A stretch of DNA of 64,000 nt from Donghicola tyrosinivorans. GTDB taxonomy: Bacteria > Pseudomonadota > Alphaproteobacteria > Rhodobacterales > Rhodobacteraceae. Position 1 is the stretch's first letter. The number at the start of each line of letters is the position of its first letter. The notes under the pieces are model-generated. The model made no database searches and was not told the DNA's origin. It saw only the letters and a program-made list of their open reading frames with translations. Both the position numbers and the translations under genes were made by a program. The DNA is taken from the NCBI RefSeq assembly GCF_003003355.1, contig NZ_PVTQ01000012.1, positions 62,001 to 126,000 of the forward strand. The letters are read 5' to 3'. Positions 34,161 to 43,295 of the stretch are shown here, piece after piece.

Positions 34161-35380
34161 TTCTCGTCCCCCGAAGCAAGGCGTTCGCAATCCAGAACGA
34201 TTGCGACTTCGCCCGACGGCAACAGGGCGCAACCCCAGCTGGCACGCACCTTGGCAAGGCTTCCGACCAGCGGCTTCATCACCACTTGCTGACGATCCAT
34301 CACCTCATCCACAGGCACCGCGATGGTCCCGCGCGAGGTGTTGAAGACGATGCAGACCATCTCCGACAGCGGAGTCATGTCGGTGACTTTGCTGTTGTAG
34401 AATTTCTCAAGGCGCAGGATCGGGATATGGGCGCCGCGAAGGCGCAACATGTCCGAGCCCTTTTCCTTGCCGCGACGGGCAGAGACACCCACGATGTCGC
34501 TGGGACCGGGTTTGACGATCTCGGAGATATCTTCGACCGGCACCGTGAACAGATGCTTGCCAAGACGCAGCAGGATGCTGTCAAGGAAGGCCAGCGACAC
34601 CGGAATATGCAGCGATACCGTGGTGCCAGAGCCTTCTTCGCTGTCCACGGCAATACGGCCGCGCAGTTCGCTCATAGTGGTGTTCAGAACGTCCATGCCC
34701 ACGCCTCGACCCGACAGGGTCGAGACCTTTTCAGCGGTCGAGAAGCCGGGCTCGAAGATACATTTCCAAAGACGCTCGGGTTCGGGCTCTTCGGTTTCGC
34801 CGAAAAAGCCACGCTTGCGGGCGATCTTCAGGATCTTTTCACGGTTCAGACCGCGACCGTCGTCGATTACCTGAATGCGCACTTCGCTGCCCACCTGCGC
34901 GGCGGTCAGTTTGATGGTGCCTGCTTTCTTCTTAGAGGTCTGCGCGCGCTCTTCCGGAGTTTCCAGACCGTGGTCGGCCGAGTTACGGACAACGTGCAGC
35001 AGCGGATCATAGAGCTTGTCAGCAACAAGCTTGTCGATGGCGGTGTCATCGCCCTCGATAATCAGATCAATATTTTTTTTGGTTTCACGCTCAAGCTCGC
35101 GGACCATGCGTTTCAGGCGTCGGAAGACCTCGCCGACGGGAACCAGTCGCAATTCGGTGGCGGCGTCCTGCACTTCGCGGACGATCATGGACAAACGGTG
35201 CGCGGCGGCATCGAACCCGACCAGATCAAGGCCCTCAAGATCTGGCGAGTTCACGGTTTCCGACACGCTGAGCGAAAGCTCACCGACAAGGTCCATCAAA
35301 CGACCAATCTTGTCAGAGGACACACGGAGTAGTGCGCCACCGCTTGATTTTTCAGTTGTGGCTTCAGGATTAGCGCTCAT
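34157..35380 (-). CDS. cheA4: CheA4-type histidine kinase core without Hpt domain (P3-P4-P5)
   Basis: 407 aa. It lacks the phosphoacceptor P1 and the P2 domain. P3 dimerisation helices cover ~15-90, the P4 ATPase has its N box at 129-138 (HVVRNSADHG), G1 box VIDDGRGLN, F box FEPGFSTAEKVS and G2 box LSGRGVGMDV, and the P5 CheW-like domain follows from ~275. In R. sphaeroides CheA4 of this architecture phosphorylates the P1 of CheA3; the matching CheA3-type protein is encoded last in this operon. First gene after the sigma-54 promoter. Confidence 0.92.
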   Translation of the reverse strand: MSANPEATTEKSSGGALLRVSSDKIGRLMDLVGELSLSVSETVNSPDLEGLDLVGFDAAAHRLSMIVREVQDAATELRLVPVGEVFRRLKRMVRELERETKKNIDLIIEGDDTAIDKLVADKLYDPLLHVVRNSADHGLETPEERAQTSKKKAGTIKLTAAQVGSEVRIQVIDDGRGLNREKILKIARKRGFFGETEEPEPERLWKCIFEPGFSTAEKVSTLSGRGVGMDVLNTTMSELRGRIAVDSEEGSGTTVSLHIPVSLAFLDSILLRLGKHLFTVPVEDISEIVKPGPSDIVGVSARRGKEKGSDMLRLRGAHIPILRLEKFYNSKVTDMTPLSEMVCIVFNTSRGTIAVPVDEVMDRQQVVMKPLVGSLAKVRASWGCALLPSGEVAIVLDCERLASGDEK

Positions 35381-35492
35381 GCGCGTGCCTTTCCTTGCCT
35401 ATCGCTTCGTTCTCAAAGCCGCCGTGCATCACGTTGTCAGACAACGGTTTTCCGACAGCCTCATGGCTTTTCATTCAGTCCCGGGATGCCAA

Positions 35493-35509
35493 TGCAAACC
35501 CCGTGCCGA
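35493..35509 (-). promoter_or_regulatory. sigma-54 promoter of the chemotaxis operon
   Basis: Minus strand TCGGCACGGGGTTTGCA, GG-N10-GC with a perfect TTTGCA end. It is located between the small gene at 35525-35830 and cheA4; predicted leader ~100 bases. It puts chemotaxis under the flagellar sigma-54 system. Confidence 0.75.
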
Positions 35510-35524
35510 GTCTGGAAAAATTCG

Positions 35525-35830
35525 TCAGGCTGCGTCGGTACTTGCGTCGAAGTTAAAGATGCAGACCCCGTCGAACCCCGTTGAGCGGAAGAGGAATGTG
35601 GATTTCATCGCATCCACAAAGCCGCCGTGGTTCTTTTCGAAGGTTTTCAGATCGGCCGCCGAGGGAAAAAAGACATTTACGGAAATGTCGCCCTCTTTAC
35701 TGATCAGGACAGTGAGACCGGACATGTTGCACTCGGGGATGGCATTCCCGATGGACTCGGTCACAAAAGGAGCCGCGATTTGCGCCGCATCCAGACTTGG
35801 AAACTTCAGATGGTATGTTTTGGACAACAT
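35525..35830 (-). CDS. small hypothetical protein upstream of the chemotaxis operon
   Basis: 101 aa, no signal or membrane segment. Alternating strand/helix pattern (LSKTYHLKFPSLDAAQIAAP, GLTVLISKEGDISVNVFFPS, FEKNHGGFVDAMKSTFLF) suggests a small alpha/beta domain, somewhat like an STAS-size fold, but no family was recognised. A sigma-28-like site lies 40 bases upstream, and the chemotaxis sigma-54 promoter lies just downstream, so it is probably a separate transcript that may read into cheA4. Confidence 0.65.
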   Translation of the reverse strand: MLSKTYHLKFPSLDAAQIAAPFVTESIGNAIPECNMSGLTVLISKEGDISVNVFFPSAADLKTFEKNHGGFVDAMKSTFLFRSTGFDGVCIFNFDASTDAA

Positions 35831-35869
35831 GGTTGGGCCTACGCTTGTTCATTTCGACGTCTGAAAAGC

Positions 35870-35896
35870 TAAACGGCCCCGTTGAATTTTGTTTCA
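35870..35896 (-). promoter_or_regulatory. candidate sigma-28 promoter of the small gene at 35525-35830
   Basis: Minus strand TGAAACAA - 11 bases - GCCGTTTA. The second box is identical to that of flgM; the first is poor. It lies 40 bases from the ATG. Confidence 0.4.
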
Positions 35897-36159
35897 TACC
35901 TCTTTTGGACTCGGTCGCCCTATCCATTCGGCACACTTAGGGGTGGGTTGCCCTACCTACCTACGTCCAACAGCCTAGCCATAGGGAGTCTATCGGTGTG
36001 CAGGAAAGGCAAAGGGGGTGTCGGAATCCCGTCAACTGACGGCTTTTCCCTGTCAGAGTCAGCGCAATGACACGCCTTTCGCCCCTATCGGTTCATTCAT
36101 CGGCTGGCTTGAGCCTTATTTTAGGGTCTTTGTGAAAAAAATTTTCGACCACATGCGAT
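35897..36159. other. intergenic part between divergent small gene and fleT
   Basis: Together with its flanking promoters this is a 378-base gap. No gene or strong hairpin is seen. Because a sigma-54 promoter lies at its right end, upstream activator sites for FleQ would be expected here, but no repeated motif shared with the other promoters could be picked out by eye. Confidence 0.4.
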
Positions 36160-36176
36160 TTGGCACGACTCCTGCC
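36160..36176 (+). promoter_or_regulatory. sigma-54 promoter of fleT-fliEFGHIJ
   Basis: TTGGCACGACTCCTGCC: perfect TTGGCACG -24 box, GG-N10-GC spacing, -12 box CTGCC weaker than usual. 32 bases before ATG 36209. Confidence 0.8.
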
Positions 36177-36208
36177 TCTTAAAACCTCGACAGCTATGCG
36201 AGGACGCC

Positions 36209-37336
36209 ATGACCGATATTCTGATTATCCCGACCGAATTTACCGCAGCCGCAGGTCTGACCGATCTGCTCTCGCGCCGCCGGGCACAAGTAGAATGCGC
36301 CACCGATGGCAAAGCCCTTACCTTTGTATGCAGCGCCGCAGCCGAAGCCGCTCTGGGTGGCCAGCGCGGTGTGGTGGAAAAGGCCAAGGTTGCTGGCGCC
36401 AAGCGCGTCATCATCGTGGATGAGGCCGCAACCGAACTGACCATCACCGAAGAGCTGGGTGGTCGCATGGTTCGCTTCGGCCTGCCCGCCGGTTCCGCGG
36501 ATGCGCTGCGCAACGGTCCTCTTCTGATGCTGTCGGACCTGATCGCTGCGCCCTTCGGTGGCATGGTTGCCGCTGACGCACAGACCGGCGCCCTGATCGA
36601 CATGACCGCCCGCGTGGCCCGCACCGATGTGACCGTCTTCATCAACGGCCCGACCGGCAGCGGCAAAGAGGTTCTGGCCCGCACCGTCCATGATCATTCG
36701 CGCCGCGCCGATGCGCCCTTCGTCGCTATCAACTGCGCCGCCATCCCCGAAAACATGCTGGAAGCAATCCTGTTCGGCTACGAGAAGGGCTCGTTCACTG
36801 GCGCATCGACCGCCAACAAAGGCATCGTGCGCGCCGCAGACGGCGGCACCCTGCTGCTGGACGAAATCTCGGAAATGCCGCTGGGTCTGCAAGCCAAGCT
36901 GCTGCGCGTGCTGCAGGAAAAGAAAGTCACTCCGCTGGGTTCGCAGAATGAATGCGCCGTGGATATCCGCGTGATTGCCACCTCGAACCGCGACATGGCC
37001 GAAGCCGTCGCCGAGGGCACCTTCCGCGAAGACCTGTACTACCGCCTGAACGTTTTCCCCCTGGCCACCCAGAAACTGGCCGAGCGCGCCGAGGACATTC
37101 CCGCACTGGCATCGGCCCTGCTGCGCCGTCACTGCGGCGAGGCCCTGCCCGTCCTGACCGAAGAGGCTTGCGACGTGCTGATGGCCCACAACTGGCCCGG
37201 CAACGTGCGTGAATTGGAAAACGTGATCCAACGGGCACTGGTCTTGCATGACGGCAAACAGATCACCGCCGCAGACATCATGCTGAACGGCAAACCGGGG
37301 CTGCTGCCCCACACCTCGATGGCCCAAGCTGCATAA
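36209..37336 (+). CDS. fleT: FleT-like sigma-54 activator lacking a DNA-binding domain
   Basis: 375 aa. An N-terminal ~130-residue region resembles no intact receiver. The AAA+ domain has Walker A GPTGSGKE (147-154), a sigma-54-contact loop GSFTGA (194-199, usually GAFTGA), Walker [13 protein letters not shown] and [17 protein letters not shown]. The protein ends right after the AAA+ lid, so there is no Fis-type HTH. In R. sphaeroides FleT also lacks the HTH, heads the fliE operon, and works together with DNA-binding FleQ. Same place and architecture here. Confidence 0.87.
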   Translation: MTDILIIPTEFTAAAGLTDLLSRRRAQVECATDGKALTFVCSAAAEAALGGQRGVVEKAKVAGAKRVIIVDEAATELTITEELGGRMVRFGLPAGSADALRNGPLLMLSDLIAAPFGGMVAADAQTGALIDMTARVARTDVTVFINGPTGSGKEVLARTVHDHSRRADAPFVAINCAAIPENMLEAILFGYEKGSFTGASTANKGIVRAADGGTLLLDEISEMPLGLQAKLLRVLQEKKVTPLGSQNECAVDIRVIATSNRDMAEAVAEGTFREDLYYRLNVFPLATQKLAERAEDIPALASALLRRHCGEALPVLTEEACDVLMAHNWPGNVRELENVIQRALVLHDGKQITAADIMLNGKPGLLPHTSMAQAA

Positions 37337-37408
37337 GACAGCACGGCCACTTCTACCGCAGGCAACAACGACAATGACGAGCAGTAAAGCTAAGAGGATC
37401 AAAACCAA

Positions 37409-37732
37409 ATGAGCATCAATGGCCCCACTTCGGTGTTCGGCGCACTGCCGCTCGGTTCGGTATCGGGGGCGTCCAAACCCACCGAGACCCTCAAACCCTC
37501 GGGCGCAGAAGGCCCCAGCTTTGGTCAGCGAGTGAATGACGCACTCGACAACGTGGCCAACGCACAAAGCAACGCGGCGCAATCCGCAAAGGATTACGAG
37601 ACCGGCAAGACCGACGACATCGCATCGGTGATGATCGAACAACAGGTCGCCAGCCTCGGGTTCCAGATGACCCTTCAGGTTCGCAACAAGGCGCTGAACG
37701 CCTACCGCGATATCATGAATATGCCGGTCTGA
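37409..37732 (+). CDS. fliE: flagellar hook-basal body protein FliE
   Basis: 107 aa, the usual size. The FliE pattern is in the C-terminal two thirds: SFGQRVNDALDNVANAQSNA, YETGKTDDIASVMIEQQVAS, FQMTLQVRNKALNAYRDIMN-M-P-V. FliE joins the MS ring to the proximal rod. It is 72 bases after fleT with AAGAGGATC upstream. Confidence 0.94.
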   Translation: MSINGPTSVFGALPLGSVSGASKPTETLKPSGAEGPSFGQRVNDALDNVANAQSNAAQSAKDYETGKTDDIASVMIEQQVASLGFQMTLQVRNKALNAYRDIMNMPV

Positions 37733-37771
37733 TTGACCGGTTGAACACGAGTTAGACGCTAGGGACAGAAC

Positions 37772-39550
37772 ATGGTGGACACATCGACAGCTCCGGTGCT
37801 CGCAGGTGGACAGGCAAATTCGCTGATGGCCAAAGGCCAGAACGCATTTGAATGGACCCGTGGTGTCACCGACCAGCCGGGCGTACGTCGGGCGATGCCG
37901 GCGATCGTGCTGGTCTCGGCCGCTGTGCTGGGTCTGATGATCTATATGTTCCTGTCCACACCGGGCATGGTGAACCTCAACACCGGCCTGCCTGAAAACG
38001 AAAAGGCCTCGGCGCTGGAGCTGCTGACCGGCCAAGGCATCACCGCGCAGCTGGACCCCGAAACCGGCCAGCTTCAGGTGATCAAGGCCGACTTCCACAA
38101 AGCCCGCATGGCGCTGGCCGCCGAAGGCCTGCCCGCAGGCACCCCCGATGGCCTGTCCACCATCACCGATATGCCCATGGGCACCAGCCGCAGTGTCGAA
38201 AGCGCCCGTCTGCGCCGCATGCACGAGCTGGATCTGGCCCGCTCGATTTCCGAGATCAAAGTCATCACTCAGGCCCGCGTGCATCTGGCCCTGCCCGAAC
38301 GCACCGCCTTTGTGCGCGACACCCAGCCGCCCCGCGCGTCGGTGTTCCTGCAAGTGGCCCCCGGCAACACACTGGGCCAAAGTCAGGTCGAAGCCATCGT
38401 CAGCCTTGTCAGCACCTCGATCCCCGGCATGCCGCGGGCGAACGTGTCTGTTGTGGACCAGACCGGCCGTCTTCTGACCAACGGCAGCGATGACGCCATC
38501 ACCCAGATGAGCGACCAGCAGTCGCGCCAGCGCATCGAGATGGAAGAGCTTTATCGCAACCGTATCGAAGCCCTGATCACCCCCATCGTCGGCCTCGGCA
38601 ACGCAGCCGTTCAGGTCACGCTGGACATGGATTTCACCCGTTCCGAAGTGATGAACGAACAGTTCAGCCCGAACCAGACCGCTCTGCGCTCTGAGCAGAA
38701 GATGAACGAGGAAAGCAAAAGCGGCAAAGCGGGCGGCATCCCCGGTGCGATCTCGAACACGCCTCCTGCCGAAGCTGATCTGGCCGCCAACCAGCCGGGC
38801 GAAGGCCGTCTGAACGCGGGTGACGTGACCAACACCTCGTCGTCCTCGACCCGCAACTACGAAGTCAGCCGCCGCGTTGAAACCATCCAGCCGCCCAGCA
38901 GCAAGATCACCCGCGTGAACGCAGCCATCCTGCTGCGCGCGCCCACCAGCGCCGATCCCACCGAACCCGCAATGCTGCCCGAAGCCGTCCTGCGCGAGAT
39001 CGAGGCACTGGCCCGCACCGCCATCGGTTTCAGCGATGATCGCGGCGATACCATCACCGTTTCCTCCAGCCCCTTCATCGACACCTTCGATGTCTACGAG
39101 GCCCCTTGGTACAAAGCCGACTGGCTGCCGACCGTTGGCCGCATCCTGGCCCAGCTGGTGGCACTGGCGATCGTCATCCTCGGGATTATCCGCCCGCTGC
39201 TGTCCCGCCTGCTGCCCAAGCCCATGGACTATGGCCTGAGCCCCGCACTGGCCGAAACCGTAGAGGTCGGCGAAGGCGACACCCTGTCCACCCTGCGCGC
39301 CCGCCTGGAAGGTCAGGACGCCCCCGAAATGGCCGGTGGCAGCGCAGGTGGCGAAGGCGGACGACCCGCAAAAGGCAGAGGCAAGGGCACCGCTTTGCCC
39401 GTCGGCCCCGAAGTGGAAATGCTCAAGAATGAAGCTGTCACCTATGAAGAGAAGGTCGCTCTGCTGCGCCATCTGGCCGAAGTGGAAAGCGCCCGCGTGG
39501 CAGCTGTGTTCGAACTGATGATCGAGCGTGACAAGGAGGTCACCCCATGA
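37772..39550 (+). CDS. fliF: flagellar MS-ring protein FliF
   Basis: 592 aa. A first membrane segment (IVLVSAAVLGLMIYMFLS) and a second near residue 450 (ILAQLVALAIVILGIIRPLL) frame the periplasmic ring-building motif domain (GLPENEKASALELLTGQGIT, ARVHLALPERTAFVRDTQPP, ASVFLQVAPGNTLGQSQVEA). The C-terminal tail that binds FliG is present. It overlaps fliG by ATGA. Confidence 0.96.
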   Translation: MVDTSTAPVLAGGQANSLMAKGQNAFEWTRGVTDQPGVRRAMPAIVLVSAAVLGLMIYMFLSTPGMVNLNTGLPENEKASALELLTGQGITAQLDPETGQLQVIKADFHKARMALAAEGLPAGTPDGLSTITDMPMGTSRSVESARLRRMHELDLARSISEIKVITQARVHLALPERTAFVRDTQPPRASVFLQVAPGNTLGQSQVEAIVSLVSTSIPGMPRANVSVVDQTGRLLTNGSDDAITQMSDQQSRQRIEMEELYRNRIEALITPIVGLGNAAVQVTLDMDFTRSEVMNEQFSPNQTALRSEQKMNEESKSGKAGGIPGAISNTPPAEADLAANQPGEGRLNAGDVTNTSSSSTRNYEVSRRVETIQPPSSKITRVNAAILLRAPTSADPTEPAMLPEAVLREIEALARTAIGFSDDRGDTITVSSSPFIDTFDVYEAPWYKADWLPTVGRILAQLVALAIVILGIIRPLLSRLLPKPMDYGLSPALAETVEVGEGDTLSTLRARLEGQDAPEMAGGSAGGEGGRPAKGRGKGTALPVGPEVEMLKNEAVTYEEKVALLRHLAEVESARVAAVFELMIERDKEVTP

Positions 39551-40584
39551 ACGCCCTGGTTCCCGTAGGTGAAGAAAACACCCAACTCGCCGGTCTCGAC
39601 GGCACCCAGAAGGCCGCGATCCTGATGATGCTGTTCGGTGAAACTGCCGCCTCCAGCGTCCTGAAGGAACTGAACCCCGGTCAGGTGCAGGATCTTGGCG
39701 CCGCCATGTACGGTGTCCGCCGCATCAGCCACGAAACCATCGCCGCCGTGGTGGACCAGTTTCTGGAAGAGTTAAGCCAGCAGACCAATCTGGGCATCGG
39801 CGCGGGCAACTATGTGCGTACCGTCCTGAATGACGCTCTGGGTCCGGACAAGGCACAGTCGGTTCTGTCGCGCATCACCCCCTCCAGCGCCGAGCATCCC
39901 ATCGAGATCTTCGACTGGATGGACGCCAAAGCGATTTGCGAGCTGATCATGGACGAACACCCGCAGATCATGGCGCTGGTTGTGGCCTCAATCGACACGC
40001 AACTGGCCGCCGAGGTGCTGCGCCTTTTGCCCGAATCCACCCAGCCCGATGTGATCTTCCGCATCGCGACCCTGACCAATGTCCAGCCGGACGCCCTGAA
40101 GGATCTGGAAAAGGTCATGCAGCGCAAGTTCAAGGCCAACACCACCCTGCGGGCAAGCCAGATTGGCGGCATCCGCTCGGCGGCGCGCATCATGAACTTT
40201 ACCAAGCAGGACATGGAACAGCGCATCATGAAGGCCATCAAGGGCGAAGACAAAGACCTCATGGAGAACCTGCAGGACAACATGTTCGTCTTCGACAACC
40301 TTATCCAGTCGGAAGACCGCGCCCTGCAGACCCTGCTGCGCGAAATCGAACCCGAAGTTCTTACTCTGGCGCTCAAAGGGGCGGACGACCAGCTGCTGCG
40401 CAAGCTGCTGGGTTGTATGTCCAGCCGCGCCGCCGCCAACATCGAGGACGAAATGGAGGCCATGGGCCCCGTTCGCCTCACCGCAGTTCAGGAAGCCCAG
40501 AAACAGATTGTCGCCGTGGCCCGTCGTCTTGCCGATGCAGGAACGATTACCCTTGCCGGTCGCGGTGGTGAGGAGATGGTCTAA
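39547..40584 (+). CDS. fliG: flagellar motor switch protein FliG
   Basis: 345 aa. N domain starts LDGTQKAAILMMLFGETAAS; middle domain contains the E-H-P-Q motif (MDEHPQIMALVV) for FliM binding; the C-terminal charged helix reads FDNLIQSEDRALQTLLREIE, the torque-generating surface facing MotA. Overlaps fliF and fliH by 4 and 1 bases. Confidence 0.96.
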   Translation: MNALVPVGEENTQLAGLDGTQKAAILMMLFGETAASSVLKELNPGQVQDLGAAMYGVRRISHETIAAVVDQFLEELSQQTNLGIGAGNYVRTVLNDALGPDKAQSVLSRITPSSAEHPIEIFDWMDAKAICELIMDEHPQIMALVVASIDTQLAAEVLRLLPESTQPDVIFRIATLTNVQPDALKDLEKVMQRKFKANTTLRASQIGGIRSAARIMNFTKQDMEQRIMKAIKGEDKDLMENLQDNMFVFDNLIQSEDRALQTLLREIEPEVLTLALKGADDQLLRKLLGCMSSRAAANIEDEMEAMGPVRLTAVQEAQKQIVAVARRLADAGTITLAGRGGEEMV

Positions 40585-41450
40585 TGGCACAAAGCGCACG
40601 CAACAACGACACCCTCAGCCGCGCACTGGATCACGCAGACATCATGCGCCTGATCCGCGAGGCCGACGAAACCGGTTTTGTGGGCCGCAGCCCCGTGCCT
40701 GCCCGCCCCTCGGATGAAACCCGCGACTTCCAGCCCCGTGGCTTTACTTCGGTCGCCGCACAGGAACTGCCCGCGCTAGAGGTCCCCGAGGACCGCGTAG
40801 AGCTTAGCCCCCGCGCCCGTCCCGCACTTGGCGCGGATGCAGGCTCGCCGCTGGTGCAGGACGCACAGCCCAAGGCATCGTCGGTTGACGTGGAGGCGAT
40901 CCGCAAAGAGGCATGGGCTGAGGGCTATCAGTCCGGCCTGATTGAAGGCGAGGCCAAAGGCCGCCTGACCGCCCCCGAAACCGAAGGAGAAGGTGAACCC
41001 GTCAGCGAAGACGCCCTAGCCACCGCCCGCGCAGAAGGTCACGCCGAGGCCTACGCCCAAGCGCAAGAAGAACTGGCCGAAGCGCGTGAAGCCTTCCTGA
41101 AAGCCGCCGAAGCCCTGATGCGCCCTGACACCGACGCAATGGCCGGTCTGCGCGATCAGATCACCGAAGCCGTGCGCAAGCTGGCCTCGGACCGTGCAGG
41201 CGTACAGATCGACAGCACCCCCGCCCGCTTTGCCAAGCGTATCGACACCATCGTCGAGAATATCGCGGCAGGCGTTTCGGACGTCATCGTCCGCCTGAAC
41301 CCCAAAGACCTTGAGATCATCACTCCCCACCTGCACGAAGCGCCCATGCTGCAAGACGCCCGCTTGATCGCGGACAAAGACCTGCGCCGCGGCGATGTGG
41401 GTGTGGCGACGCCCGATATCTCGATCACTGACAGCCTGACCCGCCGATAA
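40584..41450 (+). CDS. fliH: flagellar assembly protein FliH (ATPase regulator)
   Basis: 288 aa, starting TAATGG with the fliG stop. The N-terminal half is disordered; a long Glu/Ala coiled-coil (ARAEGHAEAYAQAQEELAEA) with G-x-x-x-G-like repeats (YQSGLIEGEAKGR) precedes a C-terminal domain (VIVRLNPKDLEIITPHLHEA, LRRGDVGVATPDISITDSL) like V-ATPase stator subunits. FliH controls FliI. The call rests on position and this general layout, since FliH is poorly conserved. Confidence 0.85.
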   Translation: MAQSARNNDTLSRALDHADIMRLIREADETGFVGRSPVPARPSDETRDFQPRGFTSVAAQELPALEVPEDRVELSPRARPALGADAGSPLVQDAQPKASSVDVEAIRKEAWAEGYQSGLIEGEAKGRLTAPETEGEGEPVSEDALATARAEGHAEAYAQAQEELAEAREAFLKAAEALMRPDTDAMAGLRDQITEAVRKLASDRAGVQIDSTPARFAKRIDTIVENIAAGVSDVIVRLNPKDLEIITPHLHEAPMLQDARLIADKDLRRGDVGVATPDISITDSLTRR

Positions 41451-41463
41451 GGAGCCGGACAAC

Positions 41464-42798
41464 ATGAGCGCACTTCTCAGCCAACTGACCGCCGGCCTTG
41501 ATGATCTGGCAAAGGCCCCCACCCCCGCCATGTCAGGCAAGGTGCTGCGCTATGACGGCCTTATTCTGGAATGCACCGGCTTTCCTGCCAGCCCCGGCGC
41601 GATTTGCCATGTGGAAACCGAAGACGGCGAAGGCGTCCATGGCGAGGTTGTGGGCTTTCGCGATGGCCGCAACATGCTGTTTCTGGATACCCCCGGTGCC
41701 CGCATCGTCTGCGGTGCCAAAGTCACCCGCAAGGATGGCGGCCATAACGCGATGATGGGCGAGGCCCTGCTTGGCCGCGTGATCGATGCCGAAGGCCAGC
41801 CGCTGGATGACGGCTCCGTGCCCGTGGGCGACGTGAAATGGCCGCTGGCGGGCAAAGTGCAGAACCCGCTGGCCCGCCAGCCCGTAGACAGCGTTCTGGA
41901 TGTGGGTGTGCGCATCATCAACAGCGCCCTCACCGTGGGCCGCGGCCAGCGCGTGGGGATCATCGCAGGCTCGGGCGTGGGTAAGTCGGTCCTGATAGAG
42001 ATGATGACCAAGAACACCAACGCCGACATAGTTGTCGTGGGTCTGATCGGGGAACGCGCCCGCGAGGTTGGCGCATTCGTCGGCCACATCATGAACGGCG
42101 AGAATGCCCATAAGACCTGCGTTGTGGCAGTACCCGCCGACCGTTCGCCCCTGCTGCGTTTGCGGGCGGCGAACCGCGCCACCGCGATTGCCGAGTATTT
42201 CCGCAGCAAAGGCAAAGATGTGCTGCTGATCATGGACTCGCTGACCCGCTGCGCCCATGCCCGCCGCGAAATCGGTCTGGCCTTGGGGGAACAGCCCACC
42301 GCCAAGGGCTATACACCGTCCGTGGTCTCGATGATCCCGACGCTGATCGAACGGGCCGGACCGGGCCTGAAGGGCGAAGGCTCGATCACCGCGTTCTACA
42401 CCATTCTGGCCGACGGCGATGACACCAACGATCCCGTTGTGGACACCGCCCGCGCCATTCTGGACGGCCACCTTGTGCTGTCGCGCAAGCAGGCGCAGAT
42501 GGGCATCTATCCCGCGATCGACATTCCCCAGTCGGTCAGCCGTGTGATGAACGACATCGTGGACAAAGACCACCAGCGCGCCGCCCTGAAGCTGCGCCGC
42601 ATGGTCAGCATGTACATGGACAACCGCGATATGATGCTGATGGGCGCCTACACCCCCGGTCAGGACCCCGAACTGGACGAGGCCGTCAACAACTGGCCCC
42701 GCATCAAGAACCTGATCCAGCAACCCGTGGACGAAAAATCGCCCTTCCCCGAAAGCCGCAAAGCGGTGCTGGCCCTTTCCGGAGGTAGCATCGGATGA
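41464..42798 (+). CDS. fliI: flagellum-specific ATPase FliI
   Basis: 444 aa, F1-beta-like. Walker A is AGSGVGKSVLIEMM (near 170), followed by VGLIGERAREV and Walker B LLIMDSLTRCAHARREIGLA, then GYTPSVVSMIPTLIERAGPG and the arginine-finger region SRKQAQMGIYPAIDIPQSVS. It energises substrate unfolding and delivery to the FlhA/FlhB gate. Overlaps fliJ by ATGA. Confidence 0.97.
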   Translation: MSALLSQLTAGLDDLAKAPTPAMSGKVLRYDGLILECTGFPASPGAICHVETEDGEGVHGEVVGFRDGRNMLFLDTPGARIVCGAKVTRKDGGHNAMMGEALLGRVIDAEGQPLDDGSVPVGDVKWPLAGKVQNPLARQPVDSVLDVGVRIINSALTVGRGQRVGIIAGSGVGKSVLIEMMTKNTNADIVVVGLIGERAREVGAFVGHIMNGENAHKTCVVAVPADRSPLLRLRAANRATAIAEYFRSKGKDVLLIMDSLTRCAHARREIGLALGEQPTAKGYTPSVVSMIPTLIERAGPGLKGEGSITAFYTILADGDDTNDPVVDTARAILDGHLVLSRKQAQMGIYPAIDIPQSVSRVMNDIVDKDHQRAALKLRRMVSMYMDNRDMMLMGAYTPGQDPELDEAVNNWPRIKNLIQQPVDEKSPFPESRKAVLALSGGSIG

Positions 42799-43214
42799 CG
42801 CGCAAGGAAAAGCTGATGGACCTGATGGTCCGCAAGGAAAAGGCGGCCTTGGGCGAGGAAAGCAAAGAACTTGGCCAGATCAGCAAAAAGGCCGCCACGG
42901 CCGAAGCGCAGGCCAACCAGTTGCGCAACCTCTTGGCTGAAAGCAACGCGGGTAACTCGGGCATGGTTTCTAAGGGGCAGCTGGCCTCGAACATGTGGTT
43001 CGGCAACGCGATTGCGACCCAATTGGTGAAAACCGAAGAGCAGCGGCAAAAGCACGAAGCCTTGTTGCAAGAGGCCCGCATGCGTGTGGCCAAAGCCGAA
43101 CAGCGCGTCAGGATCTACGGCGAAAAGGCCCAAGAAACCCGCCGTGAGGCCCGCGCCGAGGCCGACGCCAAGGAAGACGCCCGACTGGGTGAACGGGGTG
43201 TTCAACCGAAGTAA
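42795..43214 (+). CDS. fliJ: flagellar export protein FliJ (general chaperone)
   Basis: 139 aa, ATGA overlap with fliI. Nearly all coiled-coil with high Lys/Glu/Ala (LMVRKEKAALGEESKELGQI, QLVKTEEQRQKHEALLQEAR, AEQRVRIYGEKAQETRREAR). FliJ sits in the centre of the FliI ring and links it to FlhA. Sequence identity is low in the family; position and coiled-coil character carry the call. The fliK promoter begins 9 bases after its stop. Confidence 0.85.
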   Translation: MTRKEKLMDLMVRKEKAALGEESKELGQISKKAATAEAQANQLRNLLAESNAGNSGMVSKGQLASNMWFGNAIATQLVKTEEQRQKHEALLQEARMRVAKAEQRVRIYGEKAQETRREARAEADAKEDARLGERGVQPK

Positions 43215-43222
43215 CGCCAAAC

Positions 43223-43239
43223 TTGGCACCGGTCTTGCA
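43223..43239 (+). promoter_or_regulatory. sigma-54 promoter of fliK-fliLMN
   Basis: TTGGCACCGGTCTTGCA, close to consensus with GG-N10-GC. 56 bases before the preferred fliK start at 43296. It separates fliK onwards from the fleT-fliEFGHIJ transcript. Confidence 0.87.
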
Positions 43240-43295
43240 ACACCATCTTTGAATGAATGCTTTTTCTCGAACGCATTGCGCGTGAAAGGATGACA

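Noticed and set aside
36194-39472. Very long open frame on the minus strand opposite fleT-fliE-fliF
   Set aside because: The plus strand carries three recognised flagellar genes with motifs and overlaps; the minus frame is a GC-rich shadow with Gly/His/Gln-rich low-complexity translation.
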